From the NCBI RefSeq assembly GCF_946902045.1, contig NZ_OX336253.1:1302001-1366000 (forward strand): a stretch of DNA of 64,000 nucleotides, given 5' to 3'. Position numbers and translations under genes: made by a program. Positions within the stretch are counted from its first letter, which is position 1. Each line of letters begins with the position of its first letter. The stretch comes from Neisseria sp. Marseille-Q5346 (GTDB taxonomy: Bacteria; Pseudomonadota; Gammaproteobacteria; Burkholderiales; Neisseriaceae). This document shows, in pieces, positions 9,342 through 17,268 of this stretch. The notes below the pieces were generated by a model. It searched no databases. It had not been told where the DNA came from and worked only from the letters and a program-made list of their open reading frames with translations.

Positions 9342-9809
9342 ATGTCCCATCTGCAAACCATCGCCGAACACCTGACCAGCCGCCGCCAAACCGTTACCTG
9401 CGCCGAGTCCTGCACCGGCGGCCTGCTTGCAGGTGCGCTGACTTCCCTCTCCGGCAGCTCGCAATGGTTTCACCAAAGCTTCGTCACATACAGCAACCAA
9501 GCCAAACAAGACCGCCTCGGCGTCATGCCCGACACCTTGCTGAAACACGGCGCGGTCAGCCGCGAGACTGTCTATGAAATGGCACGCGGCGCAAAAGCCG
9601 TGGCGCAGGCAGATTACGCCTTGAGTATTTCAGGCATCGCCGGCCCTAGCGGCGGCAGCGCGGCCAAACCGGTCGGCACAGTCTGGTTCGGCCTGGCCAC
9701 GCCCGAAGGTTCGTTTGAGCAAACCGCGCTTTTCGCAGGCGACCGCGAAGCAGTAAGGGCGCAAGCCGTCGAATACGCATTGGCTTTCTTGGCGGAACAT
9801 TTGGTTTGA
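9342..9809 (+). CDS. pncC: Nicotinamide-nucleotide amidohydrolase (CinA C-terminal domain protein)
   Basis: 155 aa, a stand-alone CinA C-terminal domain. The motifs TCAESCTGGLLAG (near residue 21) and SISGIAGPSGGSAAKPVGTV (about 96-115) are hallmark sequences. The family deamidates nicotinamide mononucleotide in pyridine-nucleotide recycling. A good Shine-Dalgarno (AAGGAG) precedes the ATG. Confidence 0.92.
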   Translation: MSHLQTIAEHLTSRRQTVTCAESCTGGLLAGALTSLSGSSQWFHQSFVTYSNQAKQDRLGVMPDTLLKHGAVSRETVYEMARGAKAVAQADYALSISGIAGPSGGSAAKPVGTVWFGLATPEGSFEQTALFAGDREAVRAQAVEYALAFLAEHLV

Positions 9810-9821
9810 TAGAAAAAACTC

Positions 9822-9866
9822 AGGCCGTCTGAAATCTGGAAATCAGGTTTCAGACGGCCTTTTTAT
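9822..9866 (+). terminator. DUS terminator after pncC
   Basis: DUS arms at 9822-9834 and 9848-9860 followed by TTTTTATTT. It also faces the leftward efeB gene and can serve both. Confidence 0.85.
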
Positions 9867-9891
9867 TTATCTATTCAAACCATCGGCGGAT

Positions 9892-11157
9892 TTATACGCC
9901 CAAAAGCTCTTTGCCGAGGAAGCTGCCTTTTTCGACACCCGGCAGGACGAAGAAATAGCCGCCGCCAAACGGGCTGATGTATTCCTCCAGCGGTTCGCCG
10001 TTGAGCAGGTTTTGCACGAAGATGAAGCCGTCAGCAAGGTTGGCCTGATAGCAGATAAACACCAAGCCGACATCGAGCTGGCCGTTGGCGGCGAGGCCGC
10101 GCGAGTAGTTGAAGGCGCGGCGGTAGAGCAGGTGTTTTTTCATAAACTCCGGATCGCGCGGGTTGGCAAGGCGCATATGGCTGTCTTTGGGCGTGATTTT
10201 GCCGTCTGGGTCTTTGGCAAAATCGGCAGTGTCGCCCTCTTTTTTACCGTCCATAGGCGCGCCGCTGTATTTGCGCCGGCCGAAAATATCGGTTTGTTCC
10301 TGCATTGGGGTGCGGTCCCAAAACTCGACAAAGTGGCGGATGAGGCGGACGGCCTGATAGCTGCCGTTTTTCGCCCATGCCGGTTCGTCCAAGCTGTTGG
10401 CGGCAACGCCTGTCCACAGGACTTGATCGGCAACTTTGGGATCTTCGACTTTGGGATTGCCTGAGCCGTCGCGGAAACCTAAAAGATTGCGCGCGGCAAT
10501 GGCGCCGGGTTCGGCTTTAGGCAGCCAACCGTCTATGCTCCAGCGGATGACGGCAAACTGGGCGGTGTTTTTGATGATATCGCGCAGGGCAGCTTGGCAG
10601 GTTTCGGGGGAAAACGCGCAAATTTGCAGGCTGAGGTCGCCGTCGCACCAAGATTTTTGGAGTTTGTCATTAGGGAAGTCGCGCATTTCCTGCAGGTGTT
10701 TCGGCTTTTTGTCTTTGAGGCCGAAGCGGTCGTCAAAGAGGCTGCTGCCGACGCCGACGGTAACTGTCAGTCCGTCGGGGCGGAATTGTTTGCCGAGGAT
10801 GCCGCTGCCCGCAGGCGGGAGCTTGTCATCGCCGTCTTGGTATTCGCCGCCTTGGGTGAGGAATTCGATGCGGGCGGTCAGGGCGCGGAACAGGTTTTCA
10901 AGTTGTTTGGCGTCTTTGGCGGTAACGTCAAAGGCACACATGATGCCGAAGAGCTGGTGTGGCGTGACGATGCCTGCCTGATGCTCGCCGTAACACGGAT
11001 AGGCCAGCTCGGAATGTTGGTTGTTTTGGGTCTCGGCGGCGGATTCGCCTTGTTTTTTACCGGCAAAATAACCAGCAACGCCGATGGCACCGGCGGCAAG
11101 GGCAGTTTTGAAAAGGGTTCGTTTTTCGGGTTGTGCCGGTTGTTTGTTTTGGCTCAT
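9892..11157 (-). CDS. efeB: Dyp-type haem peroxidase / deferrochelatase
   Basis: 421 aa. The N-terminus has a Tat-like motif with KR in place of RR (EKRTLFK, residues 11-17) followed by a hydrophobic stretch. The GFRDGSGNPK segment is the Dyp GXXDG catalytic motif, and LIRHFVEFWDRT contains the likely proximal His region. It acts in the periplasm. It is the last gene of efeU-efeO-efeB, where EfeB oxidises ferrous iron or supports haem iron use. Gene order and family agree. Confidence 0.94.
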   Translation of the reverse strand: MSQNKQPAQPEKRTLFKTALAAGAIGVAGYFAGKKQGESAAETQNNQHSELAYPCYGEHQAGIVTPHQLFGIMCAFDVTAKDAKQLENLFRALTARIEFLTQGGEYQDGDDKLPPAGSGILGKQFRPDGLTVTVGVGSSLFDDRFGLKDKKPKHLQEMRDFPNDKLQKSWCDGDLSLQICAFSPETCQAALRDIIKNTAQFAVIRWSIDGWLPKAEPGAIAARNLLGFRDGSGNPKVEDPKVADQVLWTGVAANSLDEPAWAKNGSYQAVRLIRHFVEFWDRTPMQEQTDIFGRRKYSGAPMDGKKEGDTADFAKDPDGKITPKDSHMRLANPRDPEFMKKHLLYRRAFNYSRGLAANGQLDVGLVFICYQANLADGFIFVQNLLNGEPLEEYISPFGGGYFFVLPGVEKGSFLGKELLGV

Positions 11158-11244
11158 TATTTGCTCCTTGGCAGGGAACGGAAAGATTGCAATCGTATGA
11201 AGTAAGGTCGGTTTTCAAGTATATTTGTGTGGGCGACAATAAGA

Positions 11245-11280
11245 TTCAGACGGCCTTTCAATATCCAAAGGCCGTCTGAA
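11245..11280. terminator. DUS inverted repeat between efeO and efeB
   Basis: A 14-bp perfect inverted repeat (11245-11258 and 11267-11280). It would reduce efeB expression relative to efeUO, or act as an mRNA processing barrier. Confidence 0.6.
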
Positions 11281-11291
11281 AACGCGTTATC

Positions 11292-12458
11292 TTATTTCAA
11301 ACCCAAAATGCCGCGCAGTTTGGCCAAGTCCTCTGCCAAGGCATTAATCGGCGCCTGCAGGGCTTTGCGGTCTTCTTCGCTCAGTTTGTCGTACAGCTCG
11401 AAGCCGTCTTGTTTTTTGTATTTCGCCAAAATGTCTTCAACCTGTTTGAAGTTGGCATCGGTTTTTTCCAACAGCGCTTTGTCTTTGGCTTCAATCAGCG
11501 GACGGAACAAATCAACGATTTTTTTGGAGCCTTCCACATTGGCTTGGAAGTCGCTCAAGTCGGTATGGCTGTAACGGTCTTCTTCGCCGCTGATTTTGCT
11601 GCCGGCCACTTCTTCAATCAAAACAGCCGCGCCGCCAACCACTTTGCTTGGCGGGAAGGAAAGGGCGTCGATTTCTTTTTGCAGGGATTCAACGTCTTTA
11701 AAGAGTTTGTCGGCAGTCTCTTTCACGCCGGATACGTCTTTTTTCACCCACAGGGCGTGTTCGATGCGGTGGAAGCCGGTAAAGGCCGCGTCGTTTGCGC
11801 CGTCTTTGAAGTCGTCTTCACGCGCGTCGATGGCAGGGTCAAGTTCGTTGAAAAGTTCGGCAATCGGCTCGATGCGTTCGTAGTGGACGCGGGTGGCGGC
11901 AAACAGGGATTTGGCTTTTTCAATGTCGCCGGCTTTGACGGCTTCGGTAAAGGCTTTGGTTTTAGCGACCAACTCTTTGGCTTCCGCCTGAACATAAGCT
12001 TTATAGTCGGCCAGAGGTTGCGCCAGTTTTTCCAAATCGGCTTCGTTGGCAGTGTCTTTGAAGCCGCTGTCGGTAACAATCAGCTTACCGCGCGGATTAG
12101 TCAACAGGCCGCAAGTCATTTCGTATTCGCCCGGCAGCAGGGTAACGGTCATTTTGTCGGATAAACCCGGGGCGATGTTTTCACGCTCGTCCACCACCAT
12201 CACGCCTTTCAGAATTTCCCATTCCAGCTTGCGGCCGCTGTCGTTTTTAATGTTGAACACGACTTGGCCGCTGGGGACGGTCAATTCCATCGGTTCGCAG
12301 GCAGTATCGTTCACGCCGATATTGACCGAACCGTCGGCATTGGCGGCAGCGGATGCGCCTGAAGCGGCAGGCGCGGCTTTTTCGGCTTCAGGCGGCTGAC
12401 ACGCAGTCAAACCCAGAGCCAGCATTACAGACAAAGCAGTCAGATTGAATTTTTTCAT
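11292..12458 (-). CDS. efeO: Iron uptake system component EfeO (cupredoxin plus M75/imelysin-like domains)
   Basis: 388 aa. The signal ends in a lipobox-like LTAC (C20), so it is probably lipid-anchored. A cupredoxin domain lies at about 40-125 and an M75 imelysin-like domain at about 135-388, with the metal-site motif HRIEH. This two-domain layout defines long EfeO proteins, which bind and hand iron to the EfeU permease in the periplasm. It sits 13 bp after efeU. Confidence 0.95.
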   Translation of the reverse strand: MKKFNLTALSVMLALGLTACQPPEAEKAAPAASGASAAANADGSVNIGVNDTACEPMELTVPSGQVVFNIKNDSGRKLEWEILKGVMVVDERENIAPGLSDKMTVTLLPGEYEMTCGLLTNPRGKLIVTDSGFKDTANEADLEKLAQPLADYKAYVQAEAKELVAKTKAFTEAVKAGDIEKAKSLFAATRVHYERIEPIAELFNELDPAIDAREDDFKDGANDAAFTGFHRIEHALWVKKDVSGVKETADKLFKDVESLQKEIDALSFPPSKVVGGAAVLIEEVAGSKISGEEDRYSHTDLSDFQANVEGSKKIVDLFRPLIEAKDKALLEKTDANFKQVEDILAKYKKQDGFELYDKLSEEDRKALQAPINALAEDLAKLRGILGLK

Positions 12459-12470
12459 TTTACTTCCTTC

Positions 12471-13295
12471 TTATTTAGTTAACGTTTTTGCCGGCGCACT
12501 GCCGCGCAAAAACCAAATCATGACGGGAACCAGATACAGCAGCCAAATCAGGACTTCGCCTTCGGTTGGGTGGTCGGTATAGCCGAAGAAACCGCCGAGC
12601 AGCACGCCTAAAGGGCTGTCTTCATGCAAATATTTCGATGTGTCGAAAGCAATATCCTGCATCACATTCCATACGCCGGCCTCATGCAGCGCGCGAAACG
12701 AACCGGCCAGCAGACCGGCCGCCACCACAATCAAAAACGCGCCCGTCCAACGGAAAAACTTCGCCAAATTCAGGCGCATACCACCCTGATAAATCAGCGT
12801 ACCGATGACAACCGCCACCAACAGCCCCAACACCGCGCCTATCGGCATAGACCATGTCGGGCTTTGCTGGAACACGGCCAGCAGGAAAAACACGCTCTCC
12901 AACCCTTCGCGCGCCACAGCCAAAAACGCCATGCCGACCAAGGCCCAACCCTGGCCGCTGCCGCGGTTCAAGGCCGACTGAACAGAATCCTGAAGATGCT
13001 GTTTCATCGAACGCGCGGCCTTCTTCATCCACAAAATCATGTACGTCAGCATGGCCACAGCCACCAGGCCGATAACGCCGACCACCAATTCCTGTTCTTT
13101 TTGCGGAATCTCGCCCGTAACGGAATGAATGCCGTAACCAATACCCAAACACATGACCGAAGCCAAAAACACGCCCAGCCAAACCTTCGGCATCAGCTCG
13201 CTGTGTCCCGACTGTTTCAAAAAACTGGCAACAATACCGACGATCAGGGCGGCTTCGATGCCCTCACGCAGCATAATCAATAAAGCAATCAGCAT
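12471..13295 (-). CDS. efeU: Ferrous/ferric iron permease, FTR1/EfeU family
   Basis: 274 aa with about seven hydrophobic segments. Both iron-binding signatures are present: REGIE (residues 10-14) and REGLE (residues 129-133). It is an inner-membrane permease and the first gene of the leftward efeUOB operon. A Fur-like site overlaps the predicted promoter just upstream. Confidence 0.96.
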   Translation of the reverse strand: MLIALLIMLREGIEAALIVGIVASFLKQSGHSELMPKVWLGVFLASVMCLGIGYGIHSVTGEIPQKEQELVVGVIGLVAVAMLTYMILWMKKAARSMKQHLQDSVQSALNRGSGQGWALVGMAFLAVAREGLESVFFLLAVFQQSPTWSMPIGAVLGLLVAVVIGTLIYQGGMRLNLAKFFRWTGAFLIVVAAGLLAGSFRALHEAGVWNVMQDIAFDTSKYLHEDSPLGVLLGGFFGYTDHPTEGEVLIWLLYLVPVMIWFLRGSAPAKTLTK

Positions 13296-13332
13296 AAAAA
13301 ACTCTAAAGTGAAACGTTCATTTGTTAACGCA

Positions 13333-13370
13333 TTTATAACGCTTTATGTTTAATAATGCAAATTATTTTT
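13333..13370 (-). promoter_or_regulatory. Candidate efeU promoter with Fur-like box
   Basis: On the minus strand a -10-like TATAAA lies at 13338-13333 and a weak -35 at 13361-13356. Bases 13352-13370 match the 19-bp Fur consensus at 13 positions by my count and overlap the -35. This fits iron repression of efeUOB, as known for this family in other bacteria. Confidence 0.45.
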
Positions 13371-13440
13371 ATTTTTTAATAACCCTATATTTATTAAGAT
13401 TTTTTAAAAGAAAATAACGAACGTAATCAATAAAAACTAA

Positions 13441-13475
13441 AAGGCCGTCTGAATTTTATTTTTTCAGACGGCCTT
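13441..13475. terminator. DUS inverted repeat in efeU-ccp spacer
   Basis: A perfect 13-bp DUS pair (13441-13453 and 13463-13475). It sits between two divergent promoters, so it insulates rather than ends a gene. Confidence 0.6.
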
Positions 13476-13570
13476 AATTTATCTAAGCAATTGTAAATAA
13501 ATAATAAAAAAGTTCCATAGTATAAATTTCCCTATCAGTGATATTTTCAGAATTTATCAAATTTAAAAGG

Positions 13571-13612
13571 TTGATTTACAACAAAAATTAAAACCGCCTT
13601 ATCTTTTATAGT
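13571..13612 (+). promoter_or_regulatory. FNR-type class II promoter for cytochrome c peroxidase
   Basis: TTGAT-TTAC-AACAA (13571-13584) matches the FNR site TTGAT-N4-ATCAA with one mismatch. A -10 TATAGT lies at 13607-13612, giving a start near 13619, 41.5 nt from the centre of the FNR site: the exact class II geometry. Activation of ccp under oxygen limitation by FNR is known in pathogenic Neisseria. Confidence 0.7.
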
Positions 13613-13676
13613 TGGCATATTGCTGGTGCAATCAGCAATCCATGACATAACAAACGCATAACAAAGGAACCCTCCT

Positions 13677-14852
13677 ATGCCACGTTTAAAACTCCACCAA
13701 ATCGCTTTGGCTTTGGCCGTTTCTGCCGCGCTGACCGCCTGCGGCGAGAAAACGGCTCAAACAACCGAAACCCCTCAAGCAGCTTCTGCCGCGAGCGCTG
13801 CCGATACTGCCGCAAGCACCGCCGCCGTTTCGGCCCCTCAAAATTCCGCCGATATTTCTGCCGAAGACAAAGCCCTGTTGGAACGCGCGCAAGCTACGTT
13901 CAAACCTTTGCCTGACTTAGCCGAAATGCAAAAAGTCCGTCCGTTTACCGAAAAACAGGTCAAACTCGGCCAACAACTTTGGTACGAAAACCGCCTGTCC
14001 AAAGGCAACACCGTCAGCTGTAACTCTTGCCACAACTTGGCAACTGCCGGCGTAGACAACATGCCGACCAGCGCGGGCCACAAAAGCCAATTCGGCGGCC
14101 GTAACGCCCCAACTGCCCTGAATGCCGCCTTGTTGGGCAGCCAATTCTGGGACGGCCGTGCAGCCGATGTGGAAGAACAAGCCGGCGGCCCATTGCTCAA
14201 CCCTGTTGAAATGGCCAACGCTACCGAAGCCGATGCCGCCGCCAAAATCGCCGGTATCCCTGAATACCAAGAAAAATTCAAAGCCGCATTCCCTGAAGAC
14301 GGCGCGGTTTCCATCAAAAACATCACCACCGCATTGGGCGCATTTGAACGTACCCTGCTGACTCCGACCCGTTGGGACGACTACCTGAAAGGCAACGTAT
14401 CTGCCCTGAGCGAACAAGAACGCAAAGGCGTACGCGCATTTATGGACAACGGCTGTATCGCTTGTCACAACGGCGTCAACTTGGGCGGTACCATGTTCCA
14501 AAAATTCGGCTTGGTGGACGGTCCTTACTGGAAACATATCGACGATCCTAAACACGACAAAGGCCGTGCGGACGTAACCAAAAAAGCCGAAGACGAATTC
14601 TTCTTCCGCGTTCCCGGCTTGAGAAACGTCGAACGCACCTACCCATACTTCCACAACGGCAGCGTTTGGGAACTGGATAAAGCCGTCAACATCATGGCGA
14701 AAGCGCAATTGGGTAAAACCTTGGCTCCGGAAGACACTGAAAACATCGTTGCCTTCTTGAAAGCCCTCTCCGGCAATGTTCCAGAGTCTGCCCGAACCAT
14801 GCCTGAGCTGCCCGTCTCCCACGATGTCAAATCCCAACCTGACAACAAATAA
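13677..14852 (+). CDS. ccp: Di-haem cytochrome c peroxidase, lipoprotein form
   Basis: 391 aa. The signal ends in LTAC (C22), so it is predicted to be lipid-anchored, as in gonococcal Ccp. An Ala/Ser/Thr-rich linker follows. Two c-type haem sites are CNSCH (115-119) and CIACH (260-264). It reduces hydrogen peroxide with electrons from periplasmic cytochromes. A terminator follows, so it appears to be a single-gene unit under an FNR-type promoter. Confidence 0.96.
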   Translation: MPRLKLHQIALALAVSAALTACGEKTAQTTETPQAASAASAADTAASTAAVSAPQNSADISAEDKALLERAQATFKPLPDLAEMQKVRPFTEKQVKLGQQLWYENRLSKGNTVSCNSCHNLATAGVDNMPTSAGHKSQFGGRNAPTALNAALLGSQFWDGRAADVEEQAGGPLLNPVEMANATEADAAAKIAGIPEYQEKFKAAFPEDGAVSIKNITTALGAFERTLLTPTRWDDYLKGNVSALSEQERKGVRAFMDNGCIACHNGVNLGGTMFQKFGLVDGPYWKHIDDPKHDKGRADVTKKAEDEFFFRVPGLRNVERTYPYFHNGSVWELDKAVNIMAKAQLGKTLAPEDTENIVAFLKALSGNVPESARTMPELPVSHDVKSQPDNK

Positions 14853-14867
14853 GGGTTAGCATAAAAC

Positions 14868-14905
14868 AAAGGCCGTCTGAAAATCCGTTTCAGACGGCCT
14901 TTTTG
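14868..14905. terminator. DUS terminator after ccp
   Basis: A 15-bp inverted repeat (14868-14882 and 14888-14902) followed by T residues. Confidence 0.85.
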
Positions 14906-14994
14906 TTGCCGGCCATATGGGCGCATTTGTTTCACGATTCCACACAATATGGTAATCTTGAGCCGATTTTCACCATACGTCCGAAAGGAACATC

Positions 14995-15321
14995 ATGAGC
15001 CTGATTATTGAAGACTTGCAAGAAGGCCACGGCAAAGAAGCCGTCAAAGGCAAAGAAATCACCGTACATTACACCGGCTGGCTGGAAGACGGTACCAAAT
15101 TCGACTCCAGCCTCGACCGCCGTCAACCGCTGACCATCACTCTGGGCGTCGGCCAAGTGATTAAAGGTTGGGACGAAGGCTTCGGCGGCATGAAAGAAGG
15201 CGGCAAACGCAAGCTGACCATTCCTTCCGAAATGGGCTACGGCGCACACGGTGCCGGCGGCGTGATTCCTCCGCACGCGACTTTGATTTTTGAAGTCGAG
15301 CTGCTGAAAGTGTACGAATAA
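14995..15321 (+). CDS. FKBP-type peptidyl-prolyl isomerase
   Basis: 108 aa, a single FKBP domain without a signal peptide, so probably cytoplasmic. [26 protein letters not shown] and [29 protein letters not shown] are classic FKBP motifs with the active-site aromatics. AAGGAA precedes the ATG. It is flanked by terminators. Confidence 0.95.
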   Translation: MSLIIEDLQEGHGKEAVKGKEITVHYTGWLEDGTKFDSSLDRRQPLTITLGVGQVIKGWDEGFGGMKEGGKRKLTIPSEMGYGAHGAGGVIPPHATLIFEVELLKVYE

Positions 15322-15344
15322 GCATTTGACGCTTCAAAAGACCG

Positions 15345-15389
15345 AGGCCGTCTGAAATCCGAAGTTTGGTTTTTCAGACGGCCTGTTTT
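15345..15389 (+). terminator. DUS terminator after FKBP gene
   Basis: DUS arms at 15345-15357 and 15372-15384 followed by GTTTTT. Confidence 0.85.
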
Positions 15390-15447
15390 TATCAAGATTC
15401 GGTATAATGCCCTCTTTTACAAGCAAACCATTTCCCAAGGACCCCCC

Positions 15448-15696
15448 ATGCTTTTACCCGAACAAGTCAAAACCCTGATTGAAGGCGTTACCCCTTGCGA
15501 ACACGTCGAAGTCGAAGGCGACGGCCATCACTTCTTCGCCGTAATCGTTTCCTCCTCATTTGAAGGCAAAGCCCGCCTCGCCCGCCACCGCCTGATTAAA
15601 GACGGCCTCAAGCCGCAACTCGAAAGCAACGAATTGCACGCGCTGTCGATTTCCGTTGCCGCCACTCCGGCCGAATGGGCTGCCAAACAGGCTTAA
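15448..15696 (+). CDS. BolA/IbaG family protein
   Basis: 82 aa, the IbaG/YrbA length. It has the BolA fold pattern with GDGHHFFAVIVSSSFEGKARLARHRLI, including the conserved His pair and the R-H-R motif region. Family members bind monothiol glutaredoxins and [2Fe-2S] clusters in the cytoplasm. It is the last host gene before the prophage. Confidence 0.9.
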   Translation: MLLPEQVKTLIEGVTPCEHVEVEGDGHHFFAVIVSSSFEGKARLARHRLIKDGLKPQLESNELHALSISVAATPAEWAAKQA

Positions 15697-15710
15697 TTCG
15701 GAATCAAACA

Positions 15711-15747
15711 AAAGGCCGTCTGAAAACTTTTCAGACGGCCTTTTTCA
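15711..15747 (+). terminator. DUS terminator after the BolA-like gene
   Basis: A 16-bp inverted repeat (15711-15726 and 15728-15743) followed by T residues. Confidence 0.85.
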
Positions 15748-15794
15748 TACATATCAAACAGCGCAGGCAATCGATACAAACGACAAACCGCATT

Positions 15795-15799
15795 CGACA
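15795..15799 (+). repeat. Left target-site duplication, CGACA
   Basis: CGACA stands directly before the TG of the left prophage tip and recurs directly after the CA of the right tip at 55791-55795. Five-base duplications are the mark of Mu-type transposition. Confidence 0.93.
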
Positions 15800-15918
15800 T
15801 GTGGGGGACTGTTAGTTTTTGCACAAGGAACAAATAGAGTAAAAAAACGCTGAAATCTCGGAAAGACGTGGATTTCGGCGTTTTTTTGTATCCGGAAAAG
15901 TTACGCCAGCTTTTTCAC
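15800..15918 (+). repeat. Prophage left end with transposase-binding sites
   Basis: The end starts TGTGGGGGACTG. A site core TTTTTGCAC lies at 15816-15824 (L1) and a related CTTTTTCAC at 15910-15918, about 111 bp inward, close to the L2 position in Mu. No convincing L3 was found. The right end carries three copies of the complementary GTGCAAAAG. Confidence 0.75.
15841..15887. terminator. Terminator at the prophage left end (distal)
   Basis: A 17-bp inverted repeat with one mismatch (15841-15857 and 15871-15887) with A-run and T-run flanks. It probably stops the leftward repressor transcript before host DNA and host reading into the phage. Confidence 0.75.
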
Positions 15919-15919
15919 A

Positions 15920-15946
15920 AAACCGCGCCGGAATGCGCGGTTTTTT
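15920..15946 (-). terminator. Terminator downstream of the repressor gene
   Basis: A hairpin AAACCGCG / CGCGGTTT (15920-15927 and 15936-15943) with A/T flanks, placed after the leftward repressor gene. Confidence 0.7.
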
Positions 15947-16002
15947 GTTTGAAGTTGACGGGATTGGGAAATTTTTAAAACTATTTTAAGAGGGTTTTAA
16001 AA

Positions 16003-16722
16003 TCAGTTTACGGTACGGCCGAACCATTCTACCCGGCCGATGATGGCTGTATCGGTGTTGTCGGCTGTAAGGTCGATTTCAAAAGGTTCGTAGAGGGGAT
16101 TGGCGGATTTAACCAAGAGCCGGCCGGGCAGGCGTTGGATGTTTTTGACGAACAGGTCGTTTCCTATGCGTAGGACGTACAGGCCGTCGCGCGGCTCGGT
16201 TTCGGCGTGGTTGATTAGGATGTTGTCGCCGTGGTTCAGGATACCTTCCATGCTGTCGCCTTTGACGGCGATTACGGAGAGCTTGTCTGTTTGCCGGGTA
16301 ACGTAGTTTTCTATCCAGTATCTCCGGAAAGCCATGCAGAATAATGGTTTTTCATCATTCACTGCTTGTCCATGCCCTGCCGCCGCTTCCACACTGTATC
16401 GCGGGATAAAGACAAACTCACGCAGATCAACCGGATTGCCCAAGGTATCCACCGCGCCTGAGCTGGTATTGGATACTGGGAAGGCTCCAATACTCTCTGT
16501 ACTGGCTTTGTCGAGATACGGCAAGCCTTTTCCGGTCAGCAGCCAGTTTAAATCACAACCGGTAACTTCTTGAATTTTTACTAGGTAATCGGCTGTTGGG
16601 ATAGCTCCCTCTTTCCAAACTCTATTAAATCCAGAAGCCGACATTTCTATTTTGTTATAGATGTCAGATGGCTTAGCCCCATGAGGCCAAAGAAATTTGA
16701 GCCTATCTAAAAAAGTATCCAT
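16003..16722 (-). CDS. Phage repressor with HTH and S24 (LexA-like) domain
   Basis: 239 aa. An N-terminal HTH (about 15-60) is followed by an S24 peptidase domain with catalytic GDSM (S157) and Lys193, and an Ala115-Gly116 cleavage site in AAAGHG. It is therefore a self-cleaving, probably SOS-responsive lysogeny repressor, unlike Mu c, which has no such domain. AGGA about 8 nt upstream supports the start. It is divergent from the early operon and separated by an operator array. Confidence 0.93.
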   Translation of the reverse strand: MDTFLDRLKFLWPHGAKPSDIYNKIEMSASGFNRVWKEGAIPTADYLVKIQEVTGCDLNWLLTGKGLPYLDKASTESIGAFPVSNTSSGAVDTLGNPVDLREFVFIPRYSVEAAAGHGQAVNDEKPLFCMAFRRYWIENYVTRQTDKLSVIAVKGDSMEGILNHGDNILINHAETEPRDGLYVLRIGNDLFVKNIQRLPGRLLVKSANPLYEPFEIDLTADNTDTAIIGRVEWFGRTVN

Positions 16723-16943
16723 AGCAATCCTAATTTAACTCATTTAAGCAAAACATTAAGCAAAAAAGAAACTCTTTTGCTTAAATAAGATTACTCAAAT
16801 AATCAATATATTGTAAAAATAATTACGTTTTTGAGAAAAATATTTTAGCAAAAGAGTTGCAGGAAACTGTTTTGCTAAATATAATTCACTCACTTACTAA
16901 ATAACGGCGGTTAATAAACCTACTTAATTAAGGAATTGCGAGA
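16723..16943. promoter_or_regulatory. Lysis-lysogeny operator region with repeated TTTTGCT(T)AAAT motif
   Basis: A 221-bp AT-rich spacer between the divergent repressor and ner genes. By eye I count five copies of (A)ACTsTTTTGCTTAAAT-like sites: 16742-16754 (-), 16754-16767 (-), 16771-16786 (+), 16842-16858 (-), 16865-16880 (+). Two more lie after ner (17206-17221, 17241-17254). The spacing fits cooperative repressor and Ner binding over two divergent promoters, as in Mu. Confidence 0.75.
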
Positions 16944-17207
16944 ATGAAAAAAAAGCAAGAAACCATGACTGATTGGCATCGTGCTGACATTGTGGCTCGT
17001 CTTAAAAAGGCAGGCTGGTCTGTAAGAGCGTTATCTATCGAGGCTAATTTAGCACCAAATACATTAGGGAAAGCTTTAGATGCTCCTTATCTGAAAGGCG
17101 AAAGAATCATTGCAGCAGCGATTGGAGTACCCGCAGAAGAAATCTGGCCATCTCGTTTTGAGAAACGAAACCATAAGCCAACCTTCCCAAGATCTATAAA
17201 TAGATAA
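16944..17207 (+). CDS. ner: Ner-like DNA-binding protein
   Basis: 87 aa. It matches the Ner/SfsB/Nlp winged-HTH family: DWHRADIVARLKKAGWSVRALSIEANLAP, then IAAAIGVPAEEIWPSRF. In Mu, Ner shuts down the early and repressor promoters during lytic growth. It is the first early gene, just right of the operator array. Confidence 0.93.
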   Translation: MKKKQETMTDWHRADIVARLKKAGWSVRALSIEANLAPNTLGKALDAPYLKGERIIAAAIGVPAEEIWPSRFEKRNHKPTFPRSINR

Positions 17208-17254
17208 CTGTTTTGCTAAATAGTTCCAAAAGAGTAACGCATTTAAGCAAAAAT
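17206..17254 (+). promoter_or_regulatory. Operator-like sites between ner and transposase genes
   Basis: AACTGTTTTGCTAAAT (17206-17221, overlapping the end of ner) and ATTTAAGCAAAAAT (17241-17254) repeat the motif of the main operator region. They may let the repressor or Ner also modulate expression of the A gene. Confidence 0.6.
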
Positions 17255-17268
17255 AGAAAGCGGAAAAA

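Larger units (their letters stand above)
13296..13676. other. 381-bp intergenic region between efeU and ccp
   Basis: AT-rich and non-coding. It holds the efeU promoter with a Fur-like box on the left, a DUS inverted repeat in the middle, and an FNR-type promoter for the peroxidase gene on the right. No other gene was found. Confidence 0.8.

Noticed and set aside
858..15743. Repeated 12-mers as a CRISPR array
   Set aside because: The repeats are dispersed DUS in inverted pairs near gene ends, not evenly spaced direct repeats with spacers. No cas gene is present in the window.
15697..15799. tRNA gene or attachment site for the tyrosine recombinase next to the prophage
   Set aside because: No tRNA-like sequence occurs at either border, and the 5-bp duplication with TG/CA ends is explained by transposition.
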